From positions 1-64,000 of the forward strand of contig NZ_BBNN01000018.1 in assembly GCF_000829695.1 (NCBI RefSeq): a DNA stretch of 64,000 nt, written 5' to 3'. Source of the stretch: Streptomyces sp. NBRC 110035 (GTDB lineage: Bacteria; Actinomycetota; Actinomycetes; Streptomycetales; Streptomycetaceae). Positions 10,386 to 21,096 of the stretch are shown one piece after another; the stretch's first letter is position 1, and each line of letters opens with the position of its first letter. A model generated the notes under the pieces. That model saw only the letters and a list, made by a program, of their open reading frames with translations. It did not search any database and had not been told where the DNA came from. Both the position numbers and the translations under genes were made by a program.

Positions 10386-10766
10386 GTGTCACGGTCCGAT
10401 CGCTCACCCCTGCTGCTCGCCGGCCTGCTGGCCGCCGCGGGCACCGCGCATTTCGCCGCCCCGCGCCAGTTCGACCACATCGTGCCGCGCTCCCTGCCGG
10501 GCTCGGCCCGGACCTGGACCCGTGCCAGCGGCGCCGCCGAGCTCGCGCTGGCCGCCGGGGTGGCGCTGCCGCAGACCCGCAGGGTCGCCGCACTGGCCAC
10601 GGCCGCCTTCTTCGTCGGGGTGTTCCCCGCCAACGTGAAGATGGCCGTCGACTGGCGCCGCCGCCCCGCGCCGCAGCGGGCCGCCGCCTGGGGGCGGCTG
10701 CCCCTGCAGCTGCCGCTGGTGCTGTGGGCGCGGGGCGTCGCCAAGGGCGCGGAGGGCACGTCGTGA
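10386..10766 (+). CDS. DoxX-like small membrane protein
   Basis: A protein of 126 residues from a GTG with GGAGGAGG seven bases upstream. Hydrophobic segments LLLAGLLAAAGTAHFAAP, AAELALAAGVALP, VAALATAAFFVGVFPAN and LPLQLPLVLWARGV form a four-helix DoxX-type membrane protein, with the conserved charged stretch ANVKMAVDWRRRP between helices 3 and 4. DoxX-family proteins are often found with redox or detoxification enzymes. Its stop overlaps the GTG of the peroxiredoxin gene, so a functional link to peroxide or thiol stress is likely. Confidence 0.85.
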   Translation: MSRSDRSPLLLAGLLAAAGTAHFAAPRQFDHIVPRSLPGSARTWTRASGAAELALAAGVALPQTRRVAALATAAFFVGVFPANVKMAVDWRRRPAPQRAAAWGRLPLQLPLVLWARGVAKGAEGTS

Positions 10767-11230
10767 GCGGGCGCCCGGACAAGGGCGACACGGTCGAGGA
10801 CTTCGCCCTGCCGGACGGGACGGGCACCGTCCGCGAACTGTCGGAGCTGCTGGCCGGGGGGCCCGTGGTGCTGTTCTTCTATCCGGCCGCACTGAGCGTC
10901 GGCTGCACCGCGCAGGCCTGCCACTTCCGTGACCTGGCCGCGGAGTTCGCCGCGGCCGGCGCACGGCCGGTGGGCATCAGCGGCGACGCCGTGGAACGGC
11001 AGGCGGAGTTCGCCGGGCGGCACTCGCTCGGCATGCCCCTGCTGTCCGACGCCGACGGTGCCGTCCGCGAGCGGTTCGGGGTGAAGCGGGGCCTCTCCCT
11101 GGCGCCGACCAAGCGTGCCACCTTCGTCATCGGGCAGGACCGCACCGTCCTCGAGGTCGTCCGCAGCGAGCTGCGGATGAACGTGCACGCCGACCGGGCG
11201 CTCGCCGCACTCCGCGACCACCGGGCATGA
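10763..11230 (+). CDS. Peroxiredoxin of the BCP/PrxQ group
   Basis: A thiol peroxidase of 155 residues. The thioredoxin-fold N-terminus GDTVEDFALPDGTGT leads to the active site FFYPAALSVGCTAQACHFRD: peroxidatic Cys and, five residues later, a resolving Cys (C-x4-C), the PrxQ arrangement. The usual Thr-Pro-x-Cys is changed to Val-Gly-Cys, which may affect peroxide affinity. Later family features are PVGISGDAVERQAEFA and the strand RATFVIGQDRTVLEVV. Start and stop of doxX overlap as GTGA, so the pair is translationally coupled. A strong terminator follows. Confidence 0.92.
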   Translation: MSGRPDKGDTVEDFALPDGTGTVRELSELLAGGPVVLFFYPAALSVGCTAQACHFRDLAAEFAAAGARPVGISGDAVERQAEFAGRHSLGMPLLSDADGAVRERFGVKRGLSLAPTKRATFVIGQDRTVLEVVRSELRMNVHADRALAALRDHRA

Positions 11231-11254
11231 ACCGCATCCGACGGGCGACGGACA

Positions 11255-11295
11255 CACGGCCCACGACCGCACGCGTGGTCCGGTCGTGGGCCGTG
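11255..11295. terminator. Strong bidirectional terminator
   Basis: Perfect 15-bp arms CACGGCCCACGACCG and CGGTCGTGGGCCGTG enclose an 11-base loop, between the convergent peroxiredoxin and aldo/keto reductase genes. Confidence 0.85.
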
Positions 11296-11315
11296 CGCCC
11301 GTCGGAGGGCGGTGG

Positions 11316-12146
11316 TCAGAACTCCTCGTGGACCTCCGGGTCCCCGCCGATCCGCCGGTGCGCCCGGTCCGCGATGGTGTGCATCTGGGCGTCGTCCAGC
11401 GTGAAACCGAAGACGTCGAGGTTGGCGCGCTGCCGCCCGGGGTCGGCGGACTTGGGCACGGGCAGCGCCCCGAGCTGGATGTGCCAGCGCAGCACAGCCT
11501 GGGCCGGGGTGACCCCGTGGGCCTCGGCGACGGCGGCCACGGCCAGGTCGTCCAGGAGCTGCGAACCCCGGCCCAGCGGGCTCCAGCTCTCGACGAGCAC
11601 ACCCTTGCCCGCGTGGTGGGAGCGCAGCTCCTCCTGGGGGAGGAACGGGTGCAGCTCGACCTGGTTGACCGAGGGCAGCACCCCGGTCTCCTTCTCCAGC
11701 CGCTCGATGTGGGCCGGCGTGAAGTTGGAGACGCCGATCGACCGCACGAGACCCTCCTCGCGCAGTTTGATCATGGCCTTCCAGGAGTCGACGTACCGGT
11801 CGACCCGGGGGAGCGGCCAGTGGATCAGATACAGATCGACGTACTCCAGGCCGAGACGCGCGCGGGACTCCTCGAAGGAGGCGAGGGTCTCCTCGTACCC
11901 GTGATGGCGGCCGGGGAGCTTCGTCGTCACGACGACCTCCTCGCGCGGGACACCGGCGCGGGCCACGGCACGGCCGACACCCGTCTCGTTGCGGTAGTTC
12001 GTCGCCGTGTCGACAAGGCGGTAGCCCATCTCCAGGGCCGCGGCCACGGACCGCTCGGCCTGCGCGTCGTCCATCGGCCAGGTGCCGAGACCGAGGGCGG
12101 GGAGCGTCGTGCCGTCGTTGAGCGTGTGGTTCGGGATGCTGATCAC
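11316..12146 (-). CDS. Aldo/keto reductase
   Basis: An NADPH-dependent carbonyl reductase of 276 residues. The start is taken as the GTG at 12146 (VISIPNHTLNDGTTLPALGLGTW), with GGGAAGG upstream. The catalytic tetrad is visible: Asp and Tyr in LVDTATNYRNE, Lys in VVTTKL and His in YLIHWP. Also present are the strand SIGVSNFTPAHIERL and the cofactor region PVPKSADPGRQRANLDVF. It belongs to the AKR5-like 2,5-diketo-gluconate reductase group. The natural substrate is unknown. Confidence 0.95.
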   Translation of the reverse strand: MISIPNHTLNDGTTLPALGLGTWPMDDAQAERSVAAALEMGYRLVDTATNYRNETGVGRAVARAGVPREEVVVTTKLPGRHHGYEETLASFEESRARLGLEYVDLYLIHWPLPRVDRYVDSWKAMIKLREEGLVRSIGVSNFTPAHIERLEKETGVLPSVNQVELHPFLPQEELRSHHAGKGVLVESWSPLGRGSQLLDDLAVAAVAEAHGVTPAQAVLRWHIQLGALPVPKSADPGRQRANLDVFGFTLDDAQMHTIADRAHRRIGGDPEVHEEF

Positions 12147-12294
12147 GAGGGGACCTTCCCGTTCGACAGTGTCGTCCTCCTCCAGCCTCACCGACCGGGC
12201 GGTCGACGATCAACCCGACGGGCGGGCCGGACGGACGAGACGGACGCACCCGAACCGGCGCAGGCCGGGGACGGACCGACGGAGGGGGCACACA

Positions 12295-13224
12295 TGACGA
12301 CGGGCGGGAGCGGCATGGACGGCACGAAGGGCCTCGGACAGGACACGGGTACGGGCGTCGAGGTGCGTCCGGTCGCCGGGCACACCGGCGCCGAGATCAC
12401 CGGTGTCGACCTCGCGGACGGGCCCGGCGACGCCGTGATCGCCACCATCCGGGCGGCGGTACTGCGCTGGAAGGTGGTGTTCTTCCGCGGACAGCGCCTG
12501 GATCACGCCGGGCACGTGGCACTGGCCCGGCGGTTCGGCGAGCCGGTCGTCCTGCCCCGGCGGGGCAAGGCGTCGCCGCCCGGCTTCCCGGAGGTCGAGA
12601 CGACCGCCGACCGGCTGGAGCTCGGCGGGCGGTTCGGCATGGAGCGCGACGAATGGCTGCGTCGCCGCCGCCACACCCTGCTGCGCGGCTGGCACTGCGA
12701 CCACGGCGCCCGGACCGACCCGCCCGCCGCGACGATCCTGCGCGCGGAGGCCGTGCCACCCTACGGCGGCGACACCACCTGGTCGAACCTGGCCGCCGCC
12801 TACACCGGACTGTCCGCCCCGGTCAGGGAGTCCGCCGACCGGCTGCGCGCCGAGCACCGGCTACCAGCCCAGGTCCGGAGACGACGCCTATGTGCGCCAC
12901 CTGCTGGACCACCAGACCGCCACCGAGCACCCTCTGGTGCGGGTCCACCCGGAGACGGGGGAGCGGGTGCTCTTCGTCAACGGCTACTACGTCGAGCAGA
13001 TCACCGGACTGTCCCGGCCCGAGTACACGGTGCGTTTCCGGTGGGAGCCGGGCAGCGTGGCGTTCTGGGACAACCGCGCCACCATTCACCTCGCCCCCGG
13101 TGACACCGCCCACCTCGACCACCCGCGGATCATGCACCGGGTGATGCTCGCCGGTGACGTACCGGTCGGAACCGACGGCCGCCCCTCGGAGCCGATCACC
13201 GGGACCGCCCCCGGACGCTGGTGA
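12295..13224 (+). pseudogene. TauD/TfdA-family dioxygenase, frameshifted and internally deleted
   Basis: A 2-oxoglutarate/Fe(II) dioxygenase gene in two frames. The first frame, from ATG 12295 after GGAGGGGG, holds VVFFRGQRLDHAGHVALARRFGEP and the iron motif GWHCDHGARTDPPAATILRAE (His-x-Asp), up to RESADRLRAEHR near 12860. The match then jumps to another frame: GYQPRSGDDAYVRHLLDHQTATEHPLVRVHPETGERVLFVN, ending in FWDNRATIHLAP and HRVMLAGDVPVG with the distal His/Arg. Besides the frameshift, about 20-25 residues seem to be missing between ITGLS and RPEYTVRF relative to the family pattern. The product cannot be a normal enzyme. Confidence 0.85.
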
Positions 13225-13253
13225 CCGACCGGCAGCTCGCGCCCGGGGACCGG

Positions 13254-14759
13254 TCACGTCAGCGGGATGATCACCTCGTCCTCGACCGGCGGGGCGACTT
13301 CCTGAGCGAGGTTGCCGGTGGCGGCGTGGCAGCGCAACCGGATCGCGTCCGGGCCCACGTCCAGCCGCAGGAAGCACTTGAAGAACGGCGGCGTGTAGGT
13401 GGCCGAGCCGGGCGAGAGCAACTGCGTGTAGGCCTTGCGCACGGGCAGCCTGAACCGCCTGCCCCGCTCGGGCCGGCGGCCGGTCCCGAGCAGCCCGGCG
13501 ACCAGTCGCACGCGCCGGGTGACCCGGGCCCGCGAGCCCGGCGGGCGGGTGGGACCGATGCCGAGACGTTCGGCGATCACGGCTGTCGCCTCGGCCTCGG
13601 TCAGGGTGAAGAAGCGGCGCAGCCGCGTCCGGCGCCCGTAGAGCGCGCTGTAGAAGGCGAGGGAGTCGCCGCGCAGCGGGTAGCAGCGGAAGTCCCGCTC
13701 GGTGACGCCGGCGACATGGACGCGCGGGATGGTGTGGGTGGCGTGCGTGAAGGCGCCGCCACCGCCCGCCACCACGTACTGGAGGGTGCGGCCGTCGTCC
13801 AGGCGGACCGGATAGCGCTGGTAGTTGTGGATGTCACCGCCGATCGCGGCCACGTAGCGGTGGTCCGGGTCACGGACGATGTCGTCGACCGTTCCCCCGC
13901 CCTCGACGGGACAGGGATGGTGCGCGCCGTCCACGTACAGCGGCGAGCCGGTCACGAGGATCTTCGGGCGCGGCCCCCGGGACACCTCACGCAGCCAGGC
14001 CCCCTGCTCGGCGTCGACGGTTCCCAGCAGGCCGGTGTCGATGCCTATGATCCGCACCGGCCCCGCGTCGATCGCCCAGTACGGGCCCGGCTGCACCGCC
14101 TGCTGCTCCGGGTCGGACCGCAACGCCCTCGCCTCGGCGAGGCGCTGGTCGTCAGCGGGCCGCGGCCGGTGCCACAGCAGGGAGCGCAGCCAGGCCCTGG
14201 TGAGGGGGCGCGGTGCGGGCCCGGGCGGCAGGGGAGGGGCGTTGTCGCAGAAGACGCGCATGAACCCGCCGAGATCCTCGTACCAGTCGTGGTTGCCGGG
14301 TATCGCGTAGAGGGGCGCCTTGTAGTCCCGGTACGGGCGGAAGAACTTGTCGCCGTAGTCGTCGGTGCTGCCGACGGGATAGATCACGTCGCTGGCCAGC
14401 ACGGTGAACGCGCTGTCCCGGCCCTCCTTCAACAGTCCGGGCACGACGGCGTACTGGGGCTCGCCGCCCTCGCCGGTGTCGCCGACGACGAGGAAGGAGA
14501 ACCGGTCCGGGACGTCGTGCCGGATCACCTTGTCGGAGGGCGCGCCGGCCGCCGCCCGCTGGGCCACCCACCGGCTGCGGGTGCGGCCCGTCGGGTCCCC
14601 GAACCAGGAGGCCAGGACGCCGTTGCGGGCGGCCCACAGCATGCGCGGGTCGAACCAGGAGATCTTCTCGGCCCCGGACGGCAACAGCCGCCGGTAATCG
14701 CCCCGTTGCCCCGTGCCCCAGCCGGCGCCCTCGGCCGTGTCGCGTGAAGAGTCTGACAT
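13254..14759 (-). CDS. Metallophosphoesterase family protein
   Basis: A 501-residue cytoplasmic phosphoesterase with dinuclear-metal motifs in order: FSFLVVGDTGEGG, ASDVIYPVGSTDDYGDKFF, YAIPGNHDWYEDLGG, then KILVTGSPLY and AIGGDIHNYQRYP. The usual GDxHG opening is GDTGEG. The start is the ATG at 14759 (MSDSSRDTAEG), with no strong ribosome-binding site. The long N-terminal extension (about 80 residues before the first motif) and the C-terminal 130 residues are typical of the large actinobacterial subgroup, whose substrate is unknown. It is oriented like the broken hydrolase gene behind it. Confidence 0.9.
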   Translation of the reverse strand: MSDSSRDTAEGAGWGTGQRGDYRRLLPSGAEKISWFDPRMLWAARNGVLASWFGDPTGRTRSRWVAQRAAAGAPSDKVIRHDVPDRFSFLVVGDTGEGGEPQYAVVPGLLKEGRDSAFTVLASDVIYPVGSTDDYGDKFFRPYRDYKAPLYAIPGNHDWYEDLGGFMRVFCDNAPPLPPGPAPRPLTRAWLRSLLWHRPRPADDQRLAEARALRSDPEQQAVQPGPYWAIDAGPVRIIGIDTGLLGTVDAEQGAWLREVSRGPRPKILVTGSPLYVDGAHHPCPVEGGGTVDDIVRDPDHRYVAAIGGDIHNYQRYPVRLDDGRTLQYVVAGGGGAFTHATHTIPRVHVAGVTERDFRCYPLRGDSLAFYSALYGRRTRLRRFFTLTEAEATAVIAERLGIGPTRPPGSRARVTRRVRLVAGLLGTGRRPERGRRFRLPVRKAYTQLLSPGSATYTPPFFKCFLRLDVGPDAIRLRCHAATGNLAQEVAPPVEDEVIIPLT

Positions 14760-14936
14760 CGGAGCACCGTAACAACGGTCCCGTGGGCGGCAGGAGAGCG
14801 GGTACGGGCCACGGGTGCGGCCAGGGGCGCGCCGAAGTGGATGCGTACCGTGCGGCATTGAAGGCGCCGCTCCCACGGCGCGCCCCCACAGGACCCCCGC
14901 GACAGGACTCTCGGAAGGCGCGGCGCGGCAGGGCCG

Positions 14937-15692
14937 TCAGAAGGTGCGGTGCAGCAGGTCCAGCAGCGCGGCCCAGTGACACTCGTCCGCCTCCTCGTCG
15001 TACACGGCGGTGTCCGCCCGGGTGCAACCGTGCCGTGCCCCGGTGTACACCTCGCAGCGGTGCCGGACCCCGGCCGTGGTGAGCGCCCGCTCCAGCCGCT
15101 CGGTCTGCTCCTCGGGCGTCGACGGGTCCTGGTCCGCGTGAGCGAAGTACAGCTCCGCGGTGATCCTGTCCACCAGCAGATGAGGGCTGTCCGGCGTCCC
15201 GGGCGCCAGCCGGGCCCCGTGGAATCCGGCCGCGGCCGCCACCCGGTCCGGATACGTGCCCGCCGTGTGGAGGGAGAGCACCGCGCCCATGCAGCAGCCG
15301 GTCACCGCCACGGGACCGCCGGTCGCCGCGGGATGGCCGGCCAGCCACCGCAGCTACGCGCCGGCGTCGCGCACGGCGAGTTCCGGCGTCACTTCCCGCA
15401 TGATCGGCTCCAGGCGTCCGAAGACCTCCGGCCGCGCTCCCGGACCGATGAACTCGGGCAGTTCGACCACCGGACTGCGGCCATGACGGTAGAACACGTT
15501 CGGCACCAGGACCGTGTACCCGGCCTCCGCCAGCCGGTCGGCCATGGTCCGCAGCCGCGGCCGCAGTCCGAAGACGTCCATGTAGAACAGCACCGCCGGC
15601 CGGGGACCCCCGTCGGCGGGACGTGTCAGATACGCGTCGGCGGTGCCGTCCTCGGTCGTGATGTCAACGGTGCTTCCCCGTACCGCGGTCAT
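14937..15692 (-). pseudogene. Dienelactone hydrolase-family gene with internal amber codon
   Basis: An alpha/beta hydrolase of about 251 codons interrupted by TAG at 15356-15354 (codon 113). Before it: MTAVRGSTVDITTEDGTADAYLTRP, RPAVLFYMDVFGLRP and EVTPELAVRDAGA. After it, in the same frame: LRWLAGHPAATGGPVAVTGCCMGAVLSLH with the Cys nucleophile elbow, then FAHADQDPSTPEEQ (Asp) and YTGARHGCT (His). The reading frame is otherwise intact with normal codon use, so a single change (Tyr codon TAC/TAT to TAG) explains it. Both halves have their catalytic residues, so the mutation looks recent. The truncated N-terminal piece would lack the triad. Confidence 0.88.
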
Positions 15693-15917
15693 GGCCGACG
15701 GGCGCCTCTCTGCGGGATGTCGAAGGGGGATCCGCACCCGCGGCGGGCGGGGCGGATCATGCCCATCGTGACATGCCCCGGACCCGGCACTTCGGTCCTG
15801 TCCGGTCCCACGCGGTGCAGGGGGCCTCTTTGGGGCATTCTGCGTCTGCCCCTGTGCGTGCGTCACCGCTCCCGCGGACCCTCGCGGCCCGTATCGGGGC
15901 AGGTCACCGTGTCACTG

Positions 15918-16538
15918 TCACTCGAACCGCGAGGTGTCGCCCGCGCCCCGCCGTACGATTTCGGCCTCGCCGCCCGAGAAGTCGATCACCGTGGTCGGCT
16001 CGGTGCCGCAGTCCCCGGAGTCGAGCACCGCGTCCACCACGTGGTCGAGCCTGTCTTTGATCTCCCAGCCCTGGGTCATCGGCTCGTCCTCGCCGGGCAG
16101 CAGCAGGGTGCTGGACAACAGGGGCTCGCCCAGCTCCGCGAGCAGTGCCTGGGTGACCACGTGCTCGGGGATGCGCACGCCGACCGTCTTCTTCTTCGGA
16201 TGCTGGAGCATGCGCGGCACCTCCTTGGTCGCGGGCAGGATGAACGTGTACCTGCCCGGCGTGGACGCCTTGACCGCGCGGAACACGTCGTTGTCGATGT
16301 GTACGAACTGACCGAGCTGGGCGAAGTCCCGGCACACCAGGGTGAAGTGGTGCCGGTCGTCCAGCTTGCGGATGGTGCGGATCCGGGCGATGCCCTCCCG
16401 GCTGCCGAGCCGGCAGCCGAGCGCGTAACAGGAATCCGTGGGGTATGCGATCAGGGCGTCGTCGCGGATGCTCGCGGCGACCTGGGAGATGGTACGCGGC
16501 TGGGGGTTGTCGGGGTGCACGTCGAAGTACTTCGCCAT
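15918..16538 (-). CDS. YciO/YrdC/Sua5-family L-threonylcarbamoyladenylate synthase-like protein
   Basis: A 206-residue protein starting MAKYFDVHPDNPQPRTISQ. The family motifs are clear: ALIAYPTDSCYALGCRLGS, KRxxxKP-like region RTIRKLDDRHHFTLVCRDFAQL, TPGRYTFILPATKEVPRML and VGVRIPEH. Members with this size and HFTLVC motif are closer to YciO than to the tRNA-modifying TsaC/Sua5 itself; YciO is thought to have only weak threonylcarbamoyl-AMP activity. A housekeeping TsaC is expected elsewhere in the genome. It is divergent from the large regulator at 16778. Confidence 0.92.
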   Translation of the reverse strand: MAKYFDVHPDNPQPRTISQVAASIRDDALIAYPTDSCYALGCRLGSREGIARIRTIRKLDDRHHFTLVCRDFAQLGQFVHIDNDVFRAVKASTPGRYTFILPATKEVPRMLQHPKKKTVGVRIPEHVVTQALLAELGEPLLSSTLLLPGEDEPMTQGWEIKDRLDHVVDAVLDSGDCGTEPTTVIDFSGGEAEIVRRGAGDTSRFE

Positions 16539-16777
16539 TCACCGAGCTTATGCCGCCCGCACGGCAGGACCGCGCATGCCCGGCCGGGGCCACCGTGCCC
16601 CGGCCCCGCCCCGGCCGTGGGCGGGGCAGGGGCGGGGGCGGGGGCGGTGTGTCCGCGGTGCGTCGACGCCGTGCAGGGCTTCCCCTTCGCCCCGTCCGCC
16701 GGGGTGAGCTTGCCGCATCCGTGGGGTAACGTCCGGGACCGGGCCGAAGAGACCAGGCGCACGAGGGGAAGGCCGAG

Positions 16778-18292
16778 GTGGCAGCCCGCAAGGACGGAAT
16801 CCCGGAGCCGGTGGCGGTGGCCGGGGAACAGCCCGAGTGGGCGCAGGAACTGCTGGAACACCTGCGGCCGGCGGGACGCGACGTCCGCAGGGTCGTCGAC
16901 TGGCTCGCCGGCACCGTGCACGGGGCGGTGGCGCTCTGGGACGACACCGGCACGCTCGTCGCCGGGACCGGGCCGGCAGTGGACGAGAACCTCGTCACCG
17001 ACGTCACCTCCGGCCGGATCGCCTCCGCCGCCTGGGAGGACGGCGGGCGGCACCTGCGCCTGGTGAAGGTCGGGCACCCCGCCCGGACCTGGGCACTGGC
17101 CGTCTCCCGGAACGCCCCGTTCGACCGGCGCAGCGCCGATGTCGTCACCCACACCGTCCAGGTGATCGAGCTGCTGCTGACCGCGGGCGAGAACACCGCG
17201 GCCGGGCAGCGGCTGCGCCGCGCCAGCGCCGACCTGCGGCTGGCGATCCTCCAACTGCTCATGGTCGAGGACACCGTCGCCGCCCGCAGGGTGGCCGGGG
17301 GGCTCTGGCCGGGCCTGCTCGAGGCGGACACCGCGTGCGTCTACGTCGTGGAGTCCGAACCCGCCCGACGTGACCGCCTCGCCGAGGAGTGCCTGGACAC
17401 CACCAAGGAGGGGGCGCTGGTCGTGCGGTGCCCGGCGATGGACGGGCACGTGATCGTCGTCAGCCCTCGCGAGACCACCGCCGGTGATCTGAAGTCCCTG
17501 GTCGAACGGCATCCGGACACCTTCCTCGGCGGCAGCGTCCGGCAGAGCCTCGCCCGGACCGCCACCGCGTACGGGCAGGCCGTCAGCGCCCTCGCCGTGG
17601 CGCACTTCCGTCCGGACAAGACGGCGGTGTACGCCGAACGCACCCACCCCGAGCGGCTGATGGACCCGACGGCGCTCCGCGGCTGGACGGCCCGGCTGCT
17701 GGGGCCCCTGGACACCGTGCCGCACCACACCCGTGCCGAGCTCCTCGTCACCACCCGCCTCGGTCTGGAGTTCACCGCTGTCAACACGGCGAAGATCCTC
17801 GGGGTGAGCCGCAACACGGTGCGGGCCCGCATGGAACGCGTCGAGAACATGCTGGGCACCGACTTCGACGACGTCACCGTCCGTGCCGTCGTGCATCTGG
17901 CGCTGCACACCCAGTTCAACCTCCAGGACATACAGGTGGGCAGTGCCTCCGAGGCGTCGTCCGCCCCCGTACTCGCACCCCTGGTGTCCGGGCCCGCCGT
18001 CCGTGCCTGGGCGGGGGAACTGCTGGAACGCCTGGACCGGGACACCCGCCCCCTGCGCCGCACCCTGCGCACCTGGATCGCCGCCGGTGGCAATGCCGAG
18101 CGGGCCGCGCAGCTCCTGGGCGTCCACGCGCAGACCGTTCGTGAACACGTGCGCAGCGCCGAGCCGGTCCTGGAGCGCCAGCTGCTGGCCGCCGGCACCG
18201 ACCTGTACGAGGTCGTGCTCGCCCATCTGGCTCTGGGAGACCTGGAGACACCGGTGTTCGCGGGGTTCGTGTCCACGCCCCCACCAGGGTGA
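16778..18292 (+). CDS. PucR/CdaR-like helix-turn-helix regulator
   Basis: A regulator of 504 residues from the GTG at 16778 (GAGGGGAAGG upstream). The N-terminal half is a GAF-like sensor (GTVHGAVALWDDTGTLVAGTGPAVDEN, TWALAVSRNAPFDRRSADVVTH). The middle, VSALAVAHFRPDKTAVYAERTH, resembles a GGDEF-like CdaR module. Two DNA-binding segments follow: LEFTAVNTAKILGVSRNTVRARMERVENML and, near the end, WIAAGGNAERAAQLLGVHAQTVREHVRSAEPVL, both PucR-type HTH. Having two HTHs in one chain is unusual and suggests duplication. The target and ligand are unknown. Confidence 0.85.
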   Translation: MAARKDGIPEPVAVAGEQPEWAQELLEHLRPAGRDVRRVVDWLAGTVHGAVALWDDTGTLVAGTGPAVDENLVTDVTSGRIASAAWEDGGRHLRLVKVGHPARTWALAVSRNAPFDRRSADVVTHTVQVIELLLTAGENTAAGQRLRRASADLRLAILQLLMVEDTVAARRVAGGLWPGLLEADTACVYVVESEPARRDRLAEECLDTTKEGALVVRCPAMDGHVIVVSPRETTAGDLKSLVERHPDTFLGGSVRQSLARTATAYGQAVSALAVAHFRPDKTAVYAERTHPERLMDPTALRGWTARLLGPLDTVPHHTRAELLVTTRLGLEFTAVNTAKILGVSRNTVRARMERVENMLGTDFDDVTVRAVVHLALHTQFNLQDIQVGSASEASSAPVLAPLVSGPAVRAWAGELLERLDRDTRPLRRTLRTWIAAGGNAERAAQLLGVHAQTVREHVRSAEPVLERQLLAAGTDLYEVVLAHLALGDLETPVFAGFVSTPPPG

Positions 18293-18827
18293 ACGACGTC
18301 CAGCCACCCCTGTTGCGGCCGCCTCGCACGGGGTGAAAAGGGGTGTATCGGACCGAGTTGTGCACGGCTGAGTCCCGCAGCCGTCGCAGCGGGCACCGGT
18401 GCTATACACAGCCGCGTCGCCATTCACATAGGTTCGTGGTGCCGCGGGAGCACGACCGGAACGGGGGACCGGTCGGGCTCCCGTGCGTCGCGTACGCCCA
18501 CGGCGCCTGCCGGACCGGCTCCGCCGCTCCGAGTCGCTGCTCCGAGTCGCCGGTCCGGGTGATGCACGGCAGCATGGCCCTCGTACGCATGCTGCGGCGG
18601 GAGGTGGGCGAGGTGCACAGCCCCGCCGTCCGGCGGCGGACGTTTCAGTGAGCGGGCCACCGACGCGTGAGCGACCACGCGCTTTCCGGGAAACCGGGGA
18701 CACCGGGACGGGAGACGGGCTGCCGGGACGCCGGAGCACCGCGCCGTCCACGGTGACCGGCCCGCGGCCGCGCGCCCCCGTGCCCCGGCCCGCCACCAGT
18801 CATGAGCAGCCGAAGGAGTCCATGATC
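18293..18827. other. Intergenic region upstream of catalase
   Basis: These 535 bp hold ORFs of up to about 100 codons, but with Arg/Ser/Cys-rich spurious-looking translations and no ribosome-binding sites. The catalase promoter must lie here. I see no convincing Fur/PerR or OxyR box and no furA/catR gene next to catalase, unlike the catR-catA arrangement known in S. coelicolor. Confidence 0.45.
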
Positions 18828-20486
<1,659 letters not shown>

Positions 20487-20517
20487 GCGTCCCTTGGGCC
20501 AGGCGGTACTGCGGTAC

Positions 20518-20553
20518 GGCGTGCACCAGTGACGGAACGCGCTGGTGCACGCC
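20518..20553 (+). terminator. Terminator after catalase
   Basis: Perfect 12-bp arms GGCGTGCACCAG and CTGGTGCACGCC with a 12-base loop, 31 bp after the catalase stop. Confidence 0.82.
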
Positions 20554-20714
20554 GGTGTGTTCCCGTCTGCCGTCGGCGAGCGGCCCGGCCTCGTGACTGC
20601 CGTCCCGGTGCGCCCTCCCCTGAGCCCCGGCATGTGCCCCGACTCGTCACGCGGGACGGTGAAAACGCCCCGTCCACCGATCGAAAGGGCTGGTGGCGGG
20701 GGACCACTCGGGTC

Positions 20715-21038
20715 ATGACCAGTGCATCGTTCTCCCGCACCCTCACCCTGCCCGCCTCCGTGTGCGACCAGGCCGCACAGCACCTGGAGCAGGCCGCCAA
20801 GCGGACCGTCGACGGGGCCGGGATCCCGTTGAAGGCGTTCCGCGCGGCGGCCGACAGCGACTACACCTTCCCCGTGGCCGTGGTGGAACAGGCCGCGGCC
20901 TGCCTGCTCGTGCTGGCCACCGAAACGGCACAGACGGTACGGCCCTCGGCGCTGCGCGCCACCATCAGCGTTGCCCTGAGCCTGCGCGACGCCGCCCAGG
21001 CGGTGCACCGGCCGGCGCTCACCACCCGCTTCTGGTGA
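20715..21038 (+). CDS. Small conserved hypothetical protein
   Basis: A protein of 107 residues, MTSASFSRTLTLPASVCDQAAQHLEQAAKR, with strong Streptomyces codon bias and a GGGGGA-type site about ten bases before the ATG. It looks all-helical, Ala/Thr-rich, without signal peptide or membrane segment (DYTFPVAVVEQAAACLLVLATETAQTV is amphipathic rather than transmembrane). The function is unknown. It has its own intergenic space after the catalase terminator and converges on the protease gene. Confidence 0.72.
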   Translation: MTSASFSRTLTLPASVCDQAAQHLEQAAKRTVDGAGIPLKAFRAAADSDYTFPVAVVEQAAACLLVLATETAQTVRPSALRATISVALSLRDAAQAVHRPALTTRFW

Positions 21039-21047
21039 AGCCCCCGG

Positions 21048-21080
21048 GCCCGCCCGGCGCCGGGCCGGCACCGGGCGGGC
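21048..21080. terminator. Bidirectional terminator
   Basis: Arms GCCCGCCCGGCGC and GCACCGGGCGGGC pair with a single G-T-type mismatch around a 7-base loop, centred between the convergent 20715 gene and the protease gene. Confidence 0.85.
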
Positions 21081-21096
21081 GACGCGGGGCAGGGTC

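Noticed and set aside
7107..10766. Plus-strand ORF of 1,219 codons across several genes
   Set aside because: Antisense to hemC and the NPP1 gene for most of its length. Only its last 126 codons (doxX-like, from GTG 10386) are real.
18343..18651. ORF of 102 codons before catalase
   Set aside because: Cys/Arg/Ser-rich translation, no ribosome-binding site, poor codon bias.
16451..18796. Long minus-strand ORF opposite the PucR-like regulator
   Set aside because: Gly/Arg/Ala shadow translation; the plus-strand gene has motifs and correct codon bias.
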